A stretch of DNA of 64,000 nt, taken from the NCBI GenBank assembly GCA_001579985.1, contig LRSR01003394.1:1-64000 (forward strand). The letters run 5' to 3'. This stretch comes from Hypsibius dujardini (Eukaryota > Tardigrada > Eutardigrada > Parachela > Hypsibiidae). The notes under the pieces are model-generated. The model worked only from the letters and a program-made list of their open reading frames with translations, did no database searches and had not been told where the DNA came from. A program made the position numbers and the translations under genes. Of the stretch, positions 22,534 through 33,996 are shown in pieces; the stretch's first letter is position 1, and the number at the start of each line of letters is the position of its first letter.

Positions 22534-24197
22534 ATGGACCCCAATCCGGCTTTCCTACAGACTCGTGTCCTGAAATTGTTCGGTTTCTTCCCATTATCCT
22601 TTGACCGAAAGTCAGGCGGACCACATGGTAGTCGTTGTGTCCTCCAGTCATTCCTCACCTGTCTGGGTGCCTGCCTCCTTCTAGGCAACTGCGCCTGCTG
22701 TTGCCTGCAGTTTGTTTGGACCGTCGCCATCCTCCTTATCGAAAACGGCGGAAATTTCCTCCTCAAACTCTTCGTCATTCTACCCTTGCTGACCGATTCT
22801 GCACGACCCTTTCTCGTTCTCTTCATTGTCTTCACTCAACGGCGCCGCCTACAGACGTTCTACAGAAAAATTGCCGATTTTGTCACCACTGCCTTTCCTG
22901 ACTTGATTGTGCGGCGACGTCTGCTCCGACGATGGCGACTTTATTCTGTCTGCCTCTTTGTGGTGACCCAAACGCTCCAGCAGGGTACCTTTCTTTGGAG
23001 TCAGCAGGTGGTCTTTTCAATCTCCCCGTCGATGAACTTCACTACTGACAACGCCCTGTCGCCGTTCCAGACAAAACTCACCGTTTGGAAGATGTCCCTA
23101 ATTTGGTTCCTCTTTCCGATTACTAATTTCATCCTCTCACAGCAGGTGATGGTGTTGGTGATGGTATTGAGTCTGGCCTTGTCTGAATCCCTGCACTCTC
23201 TGAATAGTACCATCAAAGCAGCCAAGGAAGACTGTTTAGTGGTGTTTGGAAAGAACTGGAACGATTTCACCGAGGAGCTGACCGGGTGGAAGAAGCGTAA
23301 CTGGGATGCACTTGCGTTCTGCGAACTGTTGAATGATCATTTCAGTATGATTCTATTTATCATATATGGGTTGAATTTCGCAACGATTCTGGGATATGCG
23401 GCTAACATTGTCGTGAACCTACGACCGGCATGGGACTCGTATCTTTTTTACGGATTGGCCTGCTTGGAATACAGTCTGTTCAATACGGTGTTGTTCATTC
23501 CTCTCGTGCGAGTTTATGAAGAGGTATGTATGTGTTTGTGTCTGTGTCTGTGTCTGTATCTGTGTCTGTGTTTGTTTCTGTGTCTGTTTCTGCGTATATC
23601 GGTATCTGTGTATGTGTCTGTATGTGTCTCTATGTCTATGCAGTGTTCAAGTCATATACTCTATGTCTATTGTTGATTATCTTGTCATTTAGAGCCTAGA
23701 AGTCAGCTCTAACATGCAGCAGCTGATCAACTCTTCTGAGAAGTATCTCCAGGACACCAAACAAGTAGGCAGCTTTCGCATCACATTTAGATCACATGTC
23801 AGTCCATATTGCGGTTGTTTAAACCAAGCGTTTTGTGGTTGTGTTCCTCATATGTTAACACAGGGCCGTGTTCTCTTGGGTTCGATGATTCAGTTTGAGT
23901 CGGCAAGCCGGCATCATGTTTGCTTGTTCAGTGGCGCCAAGCTGCTCTACTTCTCCCGGGGATTCATTGTTGGCGTAAGCGACACTGATCAATTTCATAA
24001 ATGTCTTAAAAGTGCTGATGAAGCTGTTTTGTTTAATATTTCGATCATTTCAGACGTGTACACTGGCGCTGTCCCTGTTCTTCGTAGCGAAGGAGATGTT
24101 GGACTCGGAATTGCGCGGGAACTCTGACGCCGGTAGTCATGTGATCAACTCCATTTTTCAGGCTTCAGTTATAGCTAAGAACAATAGCACGCTATAA
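22534..24197 (+). CDS. gustatory-receptor-like 7TM protein, copy B
   Basis: Exons 22534-23523, 23693-23764, 23864-23974 and 24054-24197 have the same lengths and phases as copy A and give 438 residues. The stop is TAA where copy A has TGA. Exon 1 differs from copy A by only about three residues (for example SF for SL near residue 22), while exons 2-4 differ by six in about 108. All seven membrane segments and the C-terminal TM7 exon are intact, so both copies look functional. Intron 1 is longer than in A through expansion of the TGTCTG microsatellite. As for copy A, it is probably a chemosensory ligand-gated channel subunit; the ligand is unknown. Confidence 0.8.
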
Positions 24198-24547
24198 TAT
24201 GAACTGTCCCATAGAAAGCACCTGATATTAGTTGTCATCGTTTATAAAACGAAACGTTTATCAAAGTCGACATGGTATTTGATAAATCGAGCGAATTGAA
24301 GGGAACGGTATTGGAACTTCAGAATAAACTTTGAAAGCAGAACTTTACGACTAGTGAAGAAAAATACAATAACCATCAAGGAAAGGAAATGACGCACCGG
24401 TTGAATTGAACCCATCTATCTAAGTTACGCACATGCATCGTCGCGATTGGAATCCTTCCTGATTCCAGCTTCATATTCTACAGGAACGGAATATGGCTCT
24501 CTACTCCCTTGATGAAGGAATAGGTCACAAATTTTGTCACTCCCTTG

Positions 24548-24850
24548 TAGAGATGGCAAAAAATTAGTCAGTATGAAATTAGTCAACTAAAAAGTAGTTA
24601 GTAAGGATTTTTAGTTTAGTTACGTCTAGTAACTAAAACTTTGATGCCACTTTTGTCGAAATTAGATAAGTAATTTTAGAATTGTTTTATATTTTTCTCT
24701 CATTCATGTTTAGCAACTAAAACTTTCTTTCTAGTTTTCTTAGTTAATTAAAGAAAGTAAAGCCGAGAATTTAGTCACTAATATTTTAGCTTAGTTTTTG
24801 CATAGTAAGCATTATGGTTTTAAATTAATTATTTAGCTTTGCCATCGCTG
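24548..24850. mobile_element. hAT-like MITE (R4)
   Basis: Ends TAGAGATGGCAAA and TTTGCCATCGCTG are inverted. The flanking 8-mers CTCCCTTG and CTCCGTTA agree at six of eight positions, as an old hAT 8 bp target duplication would. The core is full of TTTAGT/AACTAAA words, like R2 and R3. Confidence 0.55.
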
Positions 24851-25042
24851 CTCCGTTACGGTATTAACTCCCCCCCCTCCCCCGCTGCACCTCAGCCAAA
24901 TTTTTTGCCCGTGGATGCAACCGGATCATAAACTAACTTAACTAAATGTTGGATTGGTTAGTGTGTCAAAAAATAACTCATAAACACCTTACCAGAAATA
25001 GTTGATCTTCTACTGAAAATTATGGCAATTTAAATCTTTTAG

Positions 25043-25354
25043 TGTTTGTCAAACTTGCCAATTTTTGGCGGCCGAACCGGATGTTACAGTGCGCCAGATA
25101 TTTGCCAATATTTCCTTCACATTCCCCAGGACCAGGTCATATTGTACGTGTTGTTCGATGCCGGTGCAACATGGGGCAATGACGTCATTACACCTGAGCT
25201 TGTGAATTGTGCTAGTTCATCTAGGGCAAATAATAAGACCTACACATATACAGGCTCCACCACGAACATTTCCTTAACTTTGAATGGGTCTCGAAATTTT
25301 CCCGTTGCTCAAAACTCTTATATTCTTTTGAAAGCGGATGTCTATTTGAGTTGA
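25043..25354 (+). CDS. possible terminal exon of an unrecognised gene
   Basis: After a good acceptor (AAATCTTTTAG) an open frame of 103 codons runs to TGA. It encodes a protein-like sequence with Cys residues (GCYSAPDICQYF), several N-glycosylation sites (NKT, NIS, NGS) and alternating hydrophobic residues that suggest an extracellular beta-rich domain. The TAG directly upstream in frame is the acceptor itself. No upstream exon was found. The exon lies wholly within the segment unique to unit B, so it may have been brought in by that insertion and be orphaned. No domain recognised. Confidence 0.3.
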   Translation, partial: CLSNLPIFGGRTGCYSAPDICQYFLHIPQDQVILYVLFDAGATWGNDVITPELVNCASSSRANNKTYTYTGSTTNISLTLNGSRNFPVAQNSYILLKADVYLS

Positions 25355-25479
25355 ATTTCATACAAATTTGAGCTTTTAAAATCTCAGTAAAAATTGTTAG
25401 TATCAGCGCGTTTTTTGTAAAGGGGGCAATTTTTAACCTGCCATGTTCGGCCAGAATCTGACCGTTCTCTTAAAGGATA

Positions 25480-25657
25480 CCAGGCAAACGCTATGGGTTG
25501 AATCACTACTTTGGGTTGAATCGGTCGGGTGGCGGAGGACGCCACGAGTGTAAATTGTAAACAACACTCATGCAGCGATACACACACCGCCTGCGGCGCC
25601 CTCCGCCACCCGACCGATTCAACCCAAGTAGTGATTCAACCCATAGCGTTTGCTTGG
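25480..25657. mobile_element. TA-flanked hairpin MITE (family 2)
   Basis: Inverted ends of about 60 bp (CCAGGCAAACGCTATGGG.. / ..CCCATAGCGTTTGCTTGG) with the inner words GGGTTGAATC and GGTCGGGTGGCGGA on both arms. TA stands at each side. Only about 55 bp separates the arms. Confidence 0.85.
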
Positions 25658-25899
25658 TATATATTTCTGGGTCCCGTTTCACGGAAAATGGTTTACTACA
25701 TCTCGTGTACATAATGAAGGACTCCACTAAACTATGTGTCTTCGCTTCTTCATGGAATCAACAGTTTTTAAAAAAATATTTGCCGCCCAACCAGTAATCC
25801 AGACCCCTACAGGACCCTCAGGGGCACTCTAGGGGAGTTGCTTGGGTCTCTGATTTTACATTAGGTCAGTTCATGGCTACCGTATTGTGATTGTTACCG

Positions 25900-26282
25900 A
25901 AAAGTTGGCTGTTACATCCGTTTGTCCGGCAGTTGCATAGATGGGTAGTCGTGTTGCCGGTGATGGGAAAGAGCTTGCATTCCTTCTCACCGACCTGGAA
26001 AGAGCCGCGAAATCTCCCAGTCGCGTGTTATTGCCGTAACTCCTGCAACACATTTCTCACTTTGTTAGTTGCTGTTGTTTATTTTTCTTTAGCCATCAAA
26101 GTCATAGCAAAGAAGCTATCAAGTGCCAAGCTTCTCATCATCCGCTTGCTGCACAGAAGAGGGCATGGTAGTCGCTGATGGTGAACCCACAATCGGACAG
26201 GGAAATGAGTTCGGGGGTTTGAGAGGTCTCCTCCATTTCAGGCACCGGTGCACAGACCAGGCAACAGAGCGCCGTAATGCCT
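25900..26282 (-). pseudogene. Ly6-type locus of unit B, frameshifted copy
   Basis: Homologous to 19096-19481. The N-terminal block (26150-26282) keeps its frame but has CCLVC where unit A has RCLVC. In the second block a 2-base deletion (CTCCCAGTCG against CTCCCACAGTCG in unit A) shifts the frame before the conserved HLCNCQ..CN end. Homology stops at about 25900, before the region that encodes the unit-A tail. It is therefore probably dead, unless an alternative splice restores the frame. Confidence 0.55.
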
Positions 26283-26485
26283 CTCGAATGGGAACAATTA
26301 CACAAATGATAAGCACATTTTATCTTTTCTGAAGATCAGATGTGTAGAGCTTCTTTTCTTTGTAAGTTTATTTCGTAAAAAAGAATCATCAGACTTTCCC
26401 GTCATAATGCATTTGTTAATATTATCAGTATTACTAATTAAAAATATTGTCATTTATAATAACATTATATTAGCATGAATGGTAA

Positions 26486-27150
26486 TTTGGAGGCCCTTCC
26501 AAATTGCATGAATTAAAAGTTAATATAGGGATATGGTAAGACACAAACAAATACCACAAATAGAATGAAGCTACTCCATGACCGATAATGCTAATCCGAA
26601 CACGTGGACTCTAGCAGTATTTCAGAGCCGCATTGCGTTTTAATTGTTTCACGTTGCGGAATAATGTCAACAAGAATTTTAGTTTTTCATTCAAACGACT
26701 TGAACCAAAAACGAAACCACCTTATGGATTGCGTGGAGAAAATATTTTTTTTGCGGATAACTGAGTTAATTTCTGAGAGCTTTTGTTAGAGCCATTCGAG
26801 TGCCATTTTAATTAACTGGCAGATTATTTAGGGCGTATATCGGCAAGCTAATCAAATTAGGCGGGATACAAAGTAAATCCGGTTGCTCCACCGACGATTA
26901 ACTAACACGCACATAGGTAGTATAGGATTGTCTTGCAGCAAATTTGACCCCACGAGGCGAATTACCAGACTGATCAACACACGCACGGATTATGTGGCAA
27001 ACCCGGCAAAGGTTTGTCACACAGCAAGGAAAAATGACAAACATAACTGATAGCCCTTTACAATGCAGACCCGTTGTAGGAATTCTTTTCCTGGTTGAGG
27101 CGTATTCATCTACACATAATATTATAAGCCAATTTAGTTTCACGCACAAA
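26486..27150. other. upstream region of the ANF-receptor gene
   Basis: No gene. The receptor frame stays open upstream to 26992, but the signal-peptide-like start at 27151 is preferred, so 26992-27150 is probably 5' UTR. Confidence 0.4.
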
Positions 27151-30100
27151 ATGACAAGTTTGCTCTTTTTAACTCTTGTCGTATTGAAAATTGGAGAGGT
27201 GTCTTCCATGATTGAGGTGGAGATTGCCTGTCCAGGTTTCATCCCACCAGCTAGTATTGCCGCATTGTCTTATATCGCTCCGGCATTCCAAGCCGCTGTG
27301 GAGGACTCCAACCGCATCTATGAGGGAATATTCAATTTCACATTGACCGTCATCCCCGGTCCGGCCACGATTCGTGACACCTTTTCCTCTAGAGATGTCA
27401 GTGCATATGAAGTGTCCAACTGGTACTACACAAAACGGGCACACCCTGACAGCGGTTTGACAGCGGTCATCTCACCCGGCGGAGTGGACGAAAGTAGTGT
27501 TCATCAACTGACAGCTGCCTGGAATATCCTACTCTTCGTAACGTAAGTGCAATACGTTTTTTGTTTCATTTTTCTCTCTATGGCTCCGTTCTGAACTAGA
27601 CAGAAAGTTAGGCGACTTCGTGTACCGTTAAAACAGCTGGCAAAAATATACATATTGTACGTCGCTCTGTCCGAATATGAATCTCTAACGAACTAACCTC
27701 TTTTTGAGACAAGTTACAGCGGTCAGTTTTAACCTATCCTCGTTACTTTGCTCTTCTTGGCATTTTGGTTTTGCCTGTGTTGTTATTGAAAAAGGGGCTG
27801 ACCCCAGCTCCCTGTTGAAGTGACCAAATGTCACAATTTTAGAGAAAAATATCGTATCTAGTCTCTCACTCGTTAGAGTCTTTTAAACAAAAATCCTGGC
27901 GGTTCAAATTCGTTGCCAAAAAGCGGTTTCCACTGTCAGCTCAGGATATGTTTAATAACCAGTCATTAATTCGCGATCATTCTGTCAAAAAAGAGTTGCC
28001 ATTTGCACTCTTCATAATTGTTGATTAGCATGAAGGAAGACCAGAGTGTCGTATTCCGAAAACAATCGTCAACGACTGCTGTCTGAAACACCGTCTCGCT
28101 CAAAATAGCAGCAAGCTACCGAGAGCTGAGTAAAAGATGAATTTTCCACCTGAAATGGCGTGGTTCCCGATTAAGCCGATTATTGAGTATTCTGCTGGGA
28201 TTATAATTGCTGATCTTGCTGTAGGGTAGGGTATTCGGCATCGACCTATTCCATATCTGGTCCTCCGGTGTTGGCCACCACCTACGTGTCGGTTCATTTC
28301 ACTGGTGGGTTGCTAACTTTCTTTTCACTATCTAGTCGTGATGGTTTGAAGCCTTGCTGCTTAGCTTGTGCTTTATCACATAGGCATGGCTTGCCTGGAT
28401 TTGCTGTCCATTTATAATTGGACAACAGTTTTCATGGTTGTCGATGAGACCCCTCCCATCCACACCCTCTTGGCAAAGGAAATTATGGACAACTCAAATA
28501 TCACTTCAAAGATGATCATTCGAAGACGGAACGTGATGCTGAGAAATACGACCTCATTTCGACCGTTGCTCGACGAAATGCAACCCCTTGCCCGAGGTTT
28601 ATCACCTTGCGTTATCAATTAATTTGTCAGTGTAATTCTTTGTAATCGTTTGTTTTTGCCAAATTAGTGGTACTATTTCTGGCGCGACCGGATTATCTAC
28701 GTCGTTTTCTGGTGAGCTCATCAAATCCTACTGAACTGAACTATGTAGTCATGGCAGTATATTAATTATTATTATTTCATTAATTATAATTTTGTTATTA
28801 TTACTTTTTTTCATTGTAGCATTAATTAATATTATTACATTTAGTAGTATTCCATTTTTTTATTACTACATTTATTATTTTTATTATTGCATTAATTGTT
28901 CTTTATTATTATTATTACATTTAATATTACTTTTTTTATTACTGTAATTATTTTTTTAAAACAGCAATTTTTTTGAGGTCAGGGTTTAGTCAAACGTAAC
29001 TAATTTCCGTCAGCGCTAACAAAAGGAACTAAGTGTAACCAAAATAACATACGTTACTATGGTGTAATTATTAGTTGAATATTTTCGTTTCGCCCTGACT
29101 ATGACCTCGCCAATTTTCCTCTTTTCTGATTGATGCTAGGTGGAAGCGTCCACGCGGAACATGACAAACGGAGATTACGTATACATTTGTGCGGAGACCT
29201 ATCAGCTTCAGAAAGATTTTGGGAACATGTCGTGGGCATATGGCGACACATCTGACGAGGTCAGCCGAAATGATCAGGGCCCCTCGACAGATGAATTCTT
29301 TCACAATATACAGTTTAGAAAGATTGACGACGCCAAAAAAAGACGTTTCGCTCTGAAACAGAAAATCGCTTAGCCGTTGCAACTGTTCCAAAAAAATTAA
29401 GTTGACTCCTTGTCTAAACCATCTTGCAAAATATAAGTCCAAGAGCGGGAACTGTGCTTTTCTACACTACACTGTAGTTGGGCGATAGCATGACTGCTGT
29501 TTCCACAGATCGCTCGGGAAGCATTTAAATCCCTGCTCGTGATTCATCCCTACGACCCACAGCAGTTGAGCGGCTCTCAACGAGGTGACCAACTTGCTGA
29601 TCGCTGTCGCAGAGGGGCGAAGGACATGTTTAATCTAACCTATTCTTCGTATGACCAGGTACTGAAACATTCATAGGGCAGCATACATGTTTAATCAACA
29701 CACGTGTATGTATTTAAATTCTAAAACATTCAATCTACAAGACTTGATTTGATAATTATAGCCAATGCGAGATGTCTTGGCGGGTTACTCAACAGTGGCG
29801 CTCTTTGCCAAGGTAAAATGTCACATTGATGCACCTGATTGATGACATGACAAGTCTTGTCGAGTTACTCGGTGACTGCTCGAAAACAGGTGCTTAATGA
29901 GACGCTATCTTCGGATGGAATTAATTTCATCCGAGATGGTCGTGCGCTTTCGGGGAGATTCCTCGGCAGGATGTTCCAGGATGGTCTCTCAGATATCTAC
30001 ATCGATAACTCGGGCATTCGTCACACGCAACTGGTCGTCTCTCATTTTACCGGAAATATGAGTGAACGAGAAGTAAGTCTATAATGCCACATTCTTCAAC

Positions 30101-30876
30101 GGTTGACTTTTCGGTAAATAATTGTCCAAGGTTGGAATGGCGGCGTAACTTCCAAAGTTTTCGCAATGCAAATCAGTAATAACAAAAGAACCACTCCAAG
30201 TTCCGTTACATTGCCGTGTATATACATTAGGTGTTCCTTATCCAATCGCAAGGAAGAAGCTTCCAGCTGGAGAAGATTGGCAATATTTGCATGGCCTGGC
30301 CCGGACGTGAATGGCCACCACCCAACGAACCCCTTTGCGGGTATAACAATGGCAAAATGATTTGTTTGATGGATCATGGTACGTAGTGATAGAACAAGTG
30401 GAATGGACAGTTGTACTGAATTGTATACTTTCCATATAATAAACAACCATGCTTGTCTACAGCAGGATCAGTCTTCGGGGACAAAGAATATATTGTCACA
30501 TTCATCGTCCTGGGATTGGTTGGTCTAGCCGTGGCACTCGTATATTTTATACGGTAAGCGATCGGTCACTAGAAGCTACACATCCGTTATCTTTCTTCTG
30601 CATAAAAACCAATGAAAAGGCAGTATTTATACGACGGAGCTGTTTGCCTGTTTGCACGAAGCACAGGAACGGAATTGCAAAATCTGACCAATGAGAGATG
30701 TCTCACAATGTCCTTAACCTACTGATATGACTAATTGAGGAAACTCGACAGTTTTGCTCCTGTTATTTCCTAGTGAAGTATTCAAAGTGGGACAATTATA
30801 TGACAAATACGATGACTACAATATCAATACTTCACACGACAGCTACGCAAAGAAGTTGAATGCAATCATAAAATGA
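27151..30876 (+). CDS. natriuretic-peptide-receptor-like ANF receptor without cyclase (NPR-C-like)
   Basis: Eleven exons (27151-27542, 28225-28304, 28384-28596, 28668-28711, 29140-29259, 29509-29658, 29762-29812, 29890-30072, 30231-30378, 30466-30553, 30774-30876) join in phase to 523 residues. A signal peptide (MTSLLFLTLVVLKIGEVSS) leads into an ANF-type ligand-binding domain. Its landmarks are PGFIPPASIAAL, DLLSIYNWTTVFMVV, RVVLFLARPDYLRRFL, EAFKSLLVI and, before the membrane, WPGREWPPPNEPLCGY. One TM helix (IVTFIVLGLVGLAVALVYF) is followed by a cytoplasmic tail of only about 34 residues. Receptor guanylate cyclases would continue with kinase-like and cyclase domains; none is found downstream. 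Domain plan and size match the clearance receptor NPR-C, which removes peptide and couples to G proteins. A second possible last exon lies at 31125. Ligand unknown. Confidence 0.8.
28745..28965. repeat. ATT-rich imperfect microsatellite in receptor intron
   Basis: ATT, ATTATT and TTATTACATTTA words recur across the intron between exons 28668-28711 and 29140-29259. Confidence 0.75.
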
Positions 30877-31124
30877 CTTGGGTATCGATATCTTGAACAT
30901 CTTGTGCTGGGCGAATCAGATCTGACAAAAACAGTTCATTTTTGTTGAATTTATTGCATCTATGTGTAAACTCAACGAACTCGACTGAAATGTACTCATG
31001 CATGTACAAATTCTCAATCATATCGCGTTTTAACATCCTGTTGTGACCTTTTACGTTAGTTCATTTATATCTCTCTCTAAATGCACACCGTCCACACTGG
31101 ACTATCCATCATTGTCCGTTTCAG

Positions 31125-31230
31125 ACGAGAACTGTGCACAAAGCGACTGAAGGACAAGTGGTGGGATATCGGACTGGATGCAGGATTTTGCTTTGCGGCC
31201 CGTACATGGAGCGTCAAGTCAGCCAACTGA
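31125..31230 (+). CDS. alternative terminal exon of the ANF receptor
   Basis: After a strong acceptor (GTCCGTTTCAG) an exon in the right phase to follow exon 30466-30553 reads RRELCTKRLKDKWWDIGLDAG.. and stops after 34 further residues. The basic start plus a Trp-Asp-Ile patch recalls the juxtamembrane segment of receptor guanylate cyclases. So this is either an alternative short tail, exclusive with 30774-30876, or the remnant of a lost intracellular half. Confidence 0.45.
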
Positions 31231-31866
31231 CTGACGCCTGCGATCATTACGCTCCTATGGATACTCCAGCACAGGACATGGTTTCGGTGAAACAATTTCA
31301 GTGTTCATCTCATCTCCATTGACTTCTCGTGATCAACAGTATACCCAGTCACGGGATGGCTCATGACAAAACCCTTCGCAATATCGACTTTCCAATTACA
31401 ATTTCTCGCTCCAATGTTTACCCTATACCTCGCTGATAGTTTTGGTCGATAAACCAGCCATTCCTAAACATACAATAAGCTAATATGAATGCATAATATT
31501 TTGCGGGACATTTATCCCGCCGTAGAAATGGCTGGGAAAGTTCCCATGCATAGAGACTCGTGTCACGCCATTAACTTTGACCGTGGAACATTTATACGCT
31601 ACATATGCGACTGTCTGTCTATATTAACACGCCCCTTTAATACAATCAGGCTGAATCTGCCTATGTGACACATTATGCAAATATTTAGAATCAAATTATA
31701 GTAAAGGTACAGACACACAGCGGACAAGGTCAAGCCGACTGTATCGAGTTAAAGTCATGTTTGCATTTAATGATAATTTGCCCGACCGGTTGATAGGCCC
31801 TGTTCAAATTGCCACGATTCCTCCTTTTTTGTTTTACTCGCAGGTCACGTTCATCATATTCGAAAA
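31231..31866. other. spacer before GRL gene C
   Basis: No gene or notable repeat. It contains the presumed 3' end of the ANF receptor and the promoter of GRL C. Confidence 0.35.
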
Positions 31867-33491
31867 ATGCTATTCCGAGTACAGACTACCGTCCTCAAAT
31901 CAATGGGCTTTATCACCTTGCGAATGAACGAAAGTTCACCTAAAGCTGCCAATTGGCAGTGGCGACTCGGACAACTCGCTCCCGTCTCGATGACTGGAGT
32001 CGCGGTCTGCTTTCTTCTCGGCAGTTTCTACTGCTGCGGCATCAACGCGGCTAATATCCTCTACGGCTTCTTCCACCCCGACTCCATCGGTTCCGTTGTT
32101 GAAACAGGCGAAGAGTCCGCTATCCTGCTCTTCATGCAGCTCATGCCCTTCTTCACCATCGTCCTGCGAGCCTTCTGCGTGTCGCTCCTCTTCTTCTGCA
32201 AACGTCACGGCTGGAGGAATCTCCTCACCCAAGCCGACCAGTTTATCGACCACGCCCTTCCATCATCATGTTCCATCACATTACTGCGACGAAAAATGCG
32301 CTCTGCTTCTGTGTTTCTTTTTATCGTCACCTTTACCATTCATCTTGTGTGGGAATTTGTTGAATGGGTTGTCTACATGGAAGGGGACAACATGACCCTC
32401 TCTAGTGATAACTTCTTAGCACCTTTACCCATCACCTATTACGCCTTTCAGGGCGTGGTCATCTGGACACTTTTTTCATCCGTTCCTTTTATCATGTCCC
32501 AGCAGTTGTTCACGTGTGTTATCATGTTGGCCATGCTGCCACAGGCAGCGATGAAGGGTCTGAATTGCGAGGTTGGTGATGAGACCGCTTATTACGAAGT
32601 ACAGAGTCAGTTTGCAACCACACGACTGACCTCGGTGCCGCGGAAACTGCTTCTTTTAACGGAGGAACGGGTTCGGATGTGGGAGGCTACTTACATGAGC
32701 ACATTGATTTTTATCGGACGTGTCAATGACTTTTTCGGCTGGATTTTGTTTATATTGTACGGTTTGGACTTTTTGACGCTGCTAGGTTTTGTCTCGAACA
32801 TCGTTAACAACGCCCGATCCGACTGGCAGTCGTACGCGTACCTCTTTTTGAGTAGTGCCATCTTTTTGCTATACCTCACGGTATTTGTCTGTCCATTAGT
32901 TTCGACTCACGAAGAGGTGAGAAGGGCGGGGCTAGAATGGTACACTGAAAAGGTCATGCTTCAAGTACTCGATTGGTTTAGGGTGTGCGAATTCGATTTG
33001 CAATCCATCGACTTGCCTTCAACGTCGAGGGCTGCGTCACCTGGGAGGAAGACTACTTGGGACAGAGTTTGCGCGAATCGGTACATTGATTTTGGAGCAA
33101 AGATTGACAACCTTTTTGTGTCTATAGTCGGAATTTATCAAGTTGCAGGCGCAGCGGTTGTTGAAGAGGTTACGTCGATTTGAGACTGTCTGCCAGCGTC
33201 ATACCCTCATCTTCAACGGGGCTGCGATAATACAGTTTACCAGAACGTTCTTGGTCGGGGTGAGTTGTTGTTAATCGGAAAATGGTCACGAAGTAATGAC
33301 TAGAGGGAATGACATAATTGTTTCGTGCTATTTTAGACTTGTACATTTCTATTATCGTTTATGGTGCTAGCAAGGTACGCAGTGGTTTATACTTTAGTTA
33401 CTACAGTATAAACGTAATGCTAATGTTTAACAGGGAGTTCTTCGTCAAGGAAAAGGTTGCCGGTGTGATTGAATCGCAACATGGACCGTGA
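31867..33491 (+). CDS. gustatory-receptor-like 7TM protein C
   Basis: Exons 31867-32916, 32982-33080, 33149-33259, 33337-33374 and 33434-33491 join in phase to 451 residues. It is a diverged relative of copies A and B. It keeps the large first exon ending in a HEE/YEE motif, an exon with an ED/EEYL motif, and a 37-codon exon in all three genes (here ending TRTFLVG). The last TM starts TCTFLLSFMVLA. It has one more intron than A and B, splitting the final exon within an Arg codon. SQQ at the TM5 start and the YGL.F.TLLGF/Y.SNIVNN stretch are conserved with A and B. The same role as a chemosensory ligand-gated channel is inferred. The frame runs past the exon 1 donor, so a naive ORF overextends it. 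Confidence 0.78.
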
Positions 33492-33750
33492 AACTCGCTA
33501 CTGCAATATTTCTTTCCTTGACTGTGACTTGTTTGTGGTTGTACTATACTGAGTCCGTACCGTAAACTAAAGCAGATAAATAAATAAGCTGTATTAATAT
33601 GCGAACAAGTAAGGTCCGCAAGCGTAGTTCAATAGACCATCGCCACACATGGCTACAGAGAGGCGTAACAGGGGGGGCGGGCACGGGGGCAATTGTCCCT
33701 GACTAATTAGTTCGAGCGGTTGCAAGGAGGACTTTTAATTTTTATTACAG

Positions 33751-33996
33751 GCGGGGCTTGCGGAGCATTTGTTAAACCTTTTTTTATCAGCAGAAGGGAC
33801 CAAAAGTCAACCCGGGCAGGAAAAGTGGTGGTCACCTGGTAGCCCCGAGGACGAGAGGATCCAAGCGGAGAATGACTCCCGCGGAGACCTCGAGATTTCC
33901 AGAACAATGCCAGATACCAGAGAGATGCGGAGGGATGGACGAGTAAGAGATGGCGGCGACAGTTCTAGCGACTTTCGGGAAAGACAAAAGGCCTGA
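33751..33996 (+). other. open, polar exon-like stretch, unassigned
   Basis: A TTTTTATTACAG acceptor is followed by an 81-codon frame ending at TGA. It is rich in Glu, Arg, Asp and Ser (for example DTREMRRDGRVRDGGDSSS), a composition typical of a disordered C-terminus. No partner exon was found. It is included only because of the acceptor and protein-like composition. Confidence 0.2.

Larger units (their letters stand above)
21655..26485. repeat. segmental duplication unit B (partner: 16325-19675)
   Basis: Same order as unit A: hAT-like repeat, GRL gene, then Ly6-type locus on the other strand. It is longer because of a MITE at 22250 and a segment at about 24260-25900 that has no counterpart in unit A. 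Confidence 0.85.

Noticed and set aside
27151-31322. Receptor guanylate cyclase
   Set aside because: The ANF domain and TM fit, but no kinase-homology or cyclase exons occur before the next gene.
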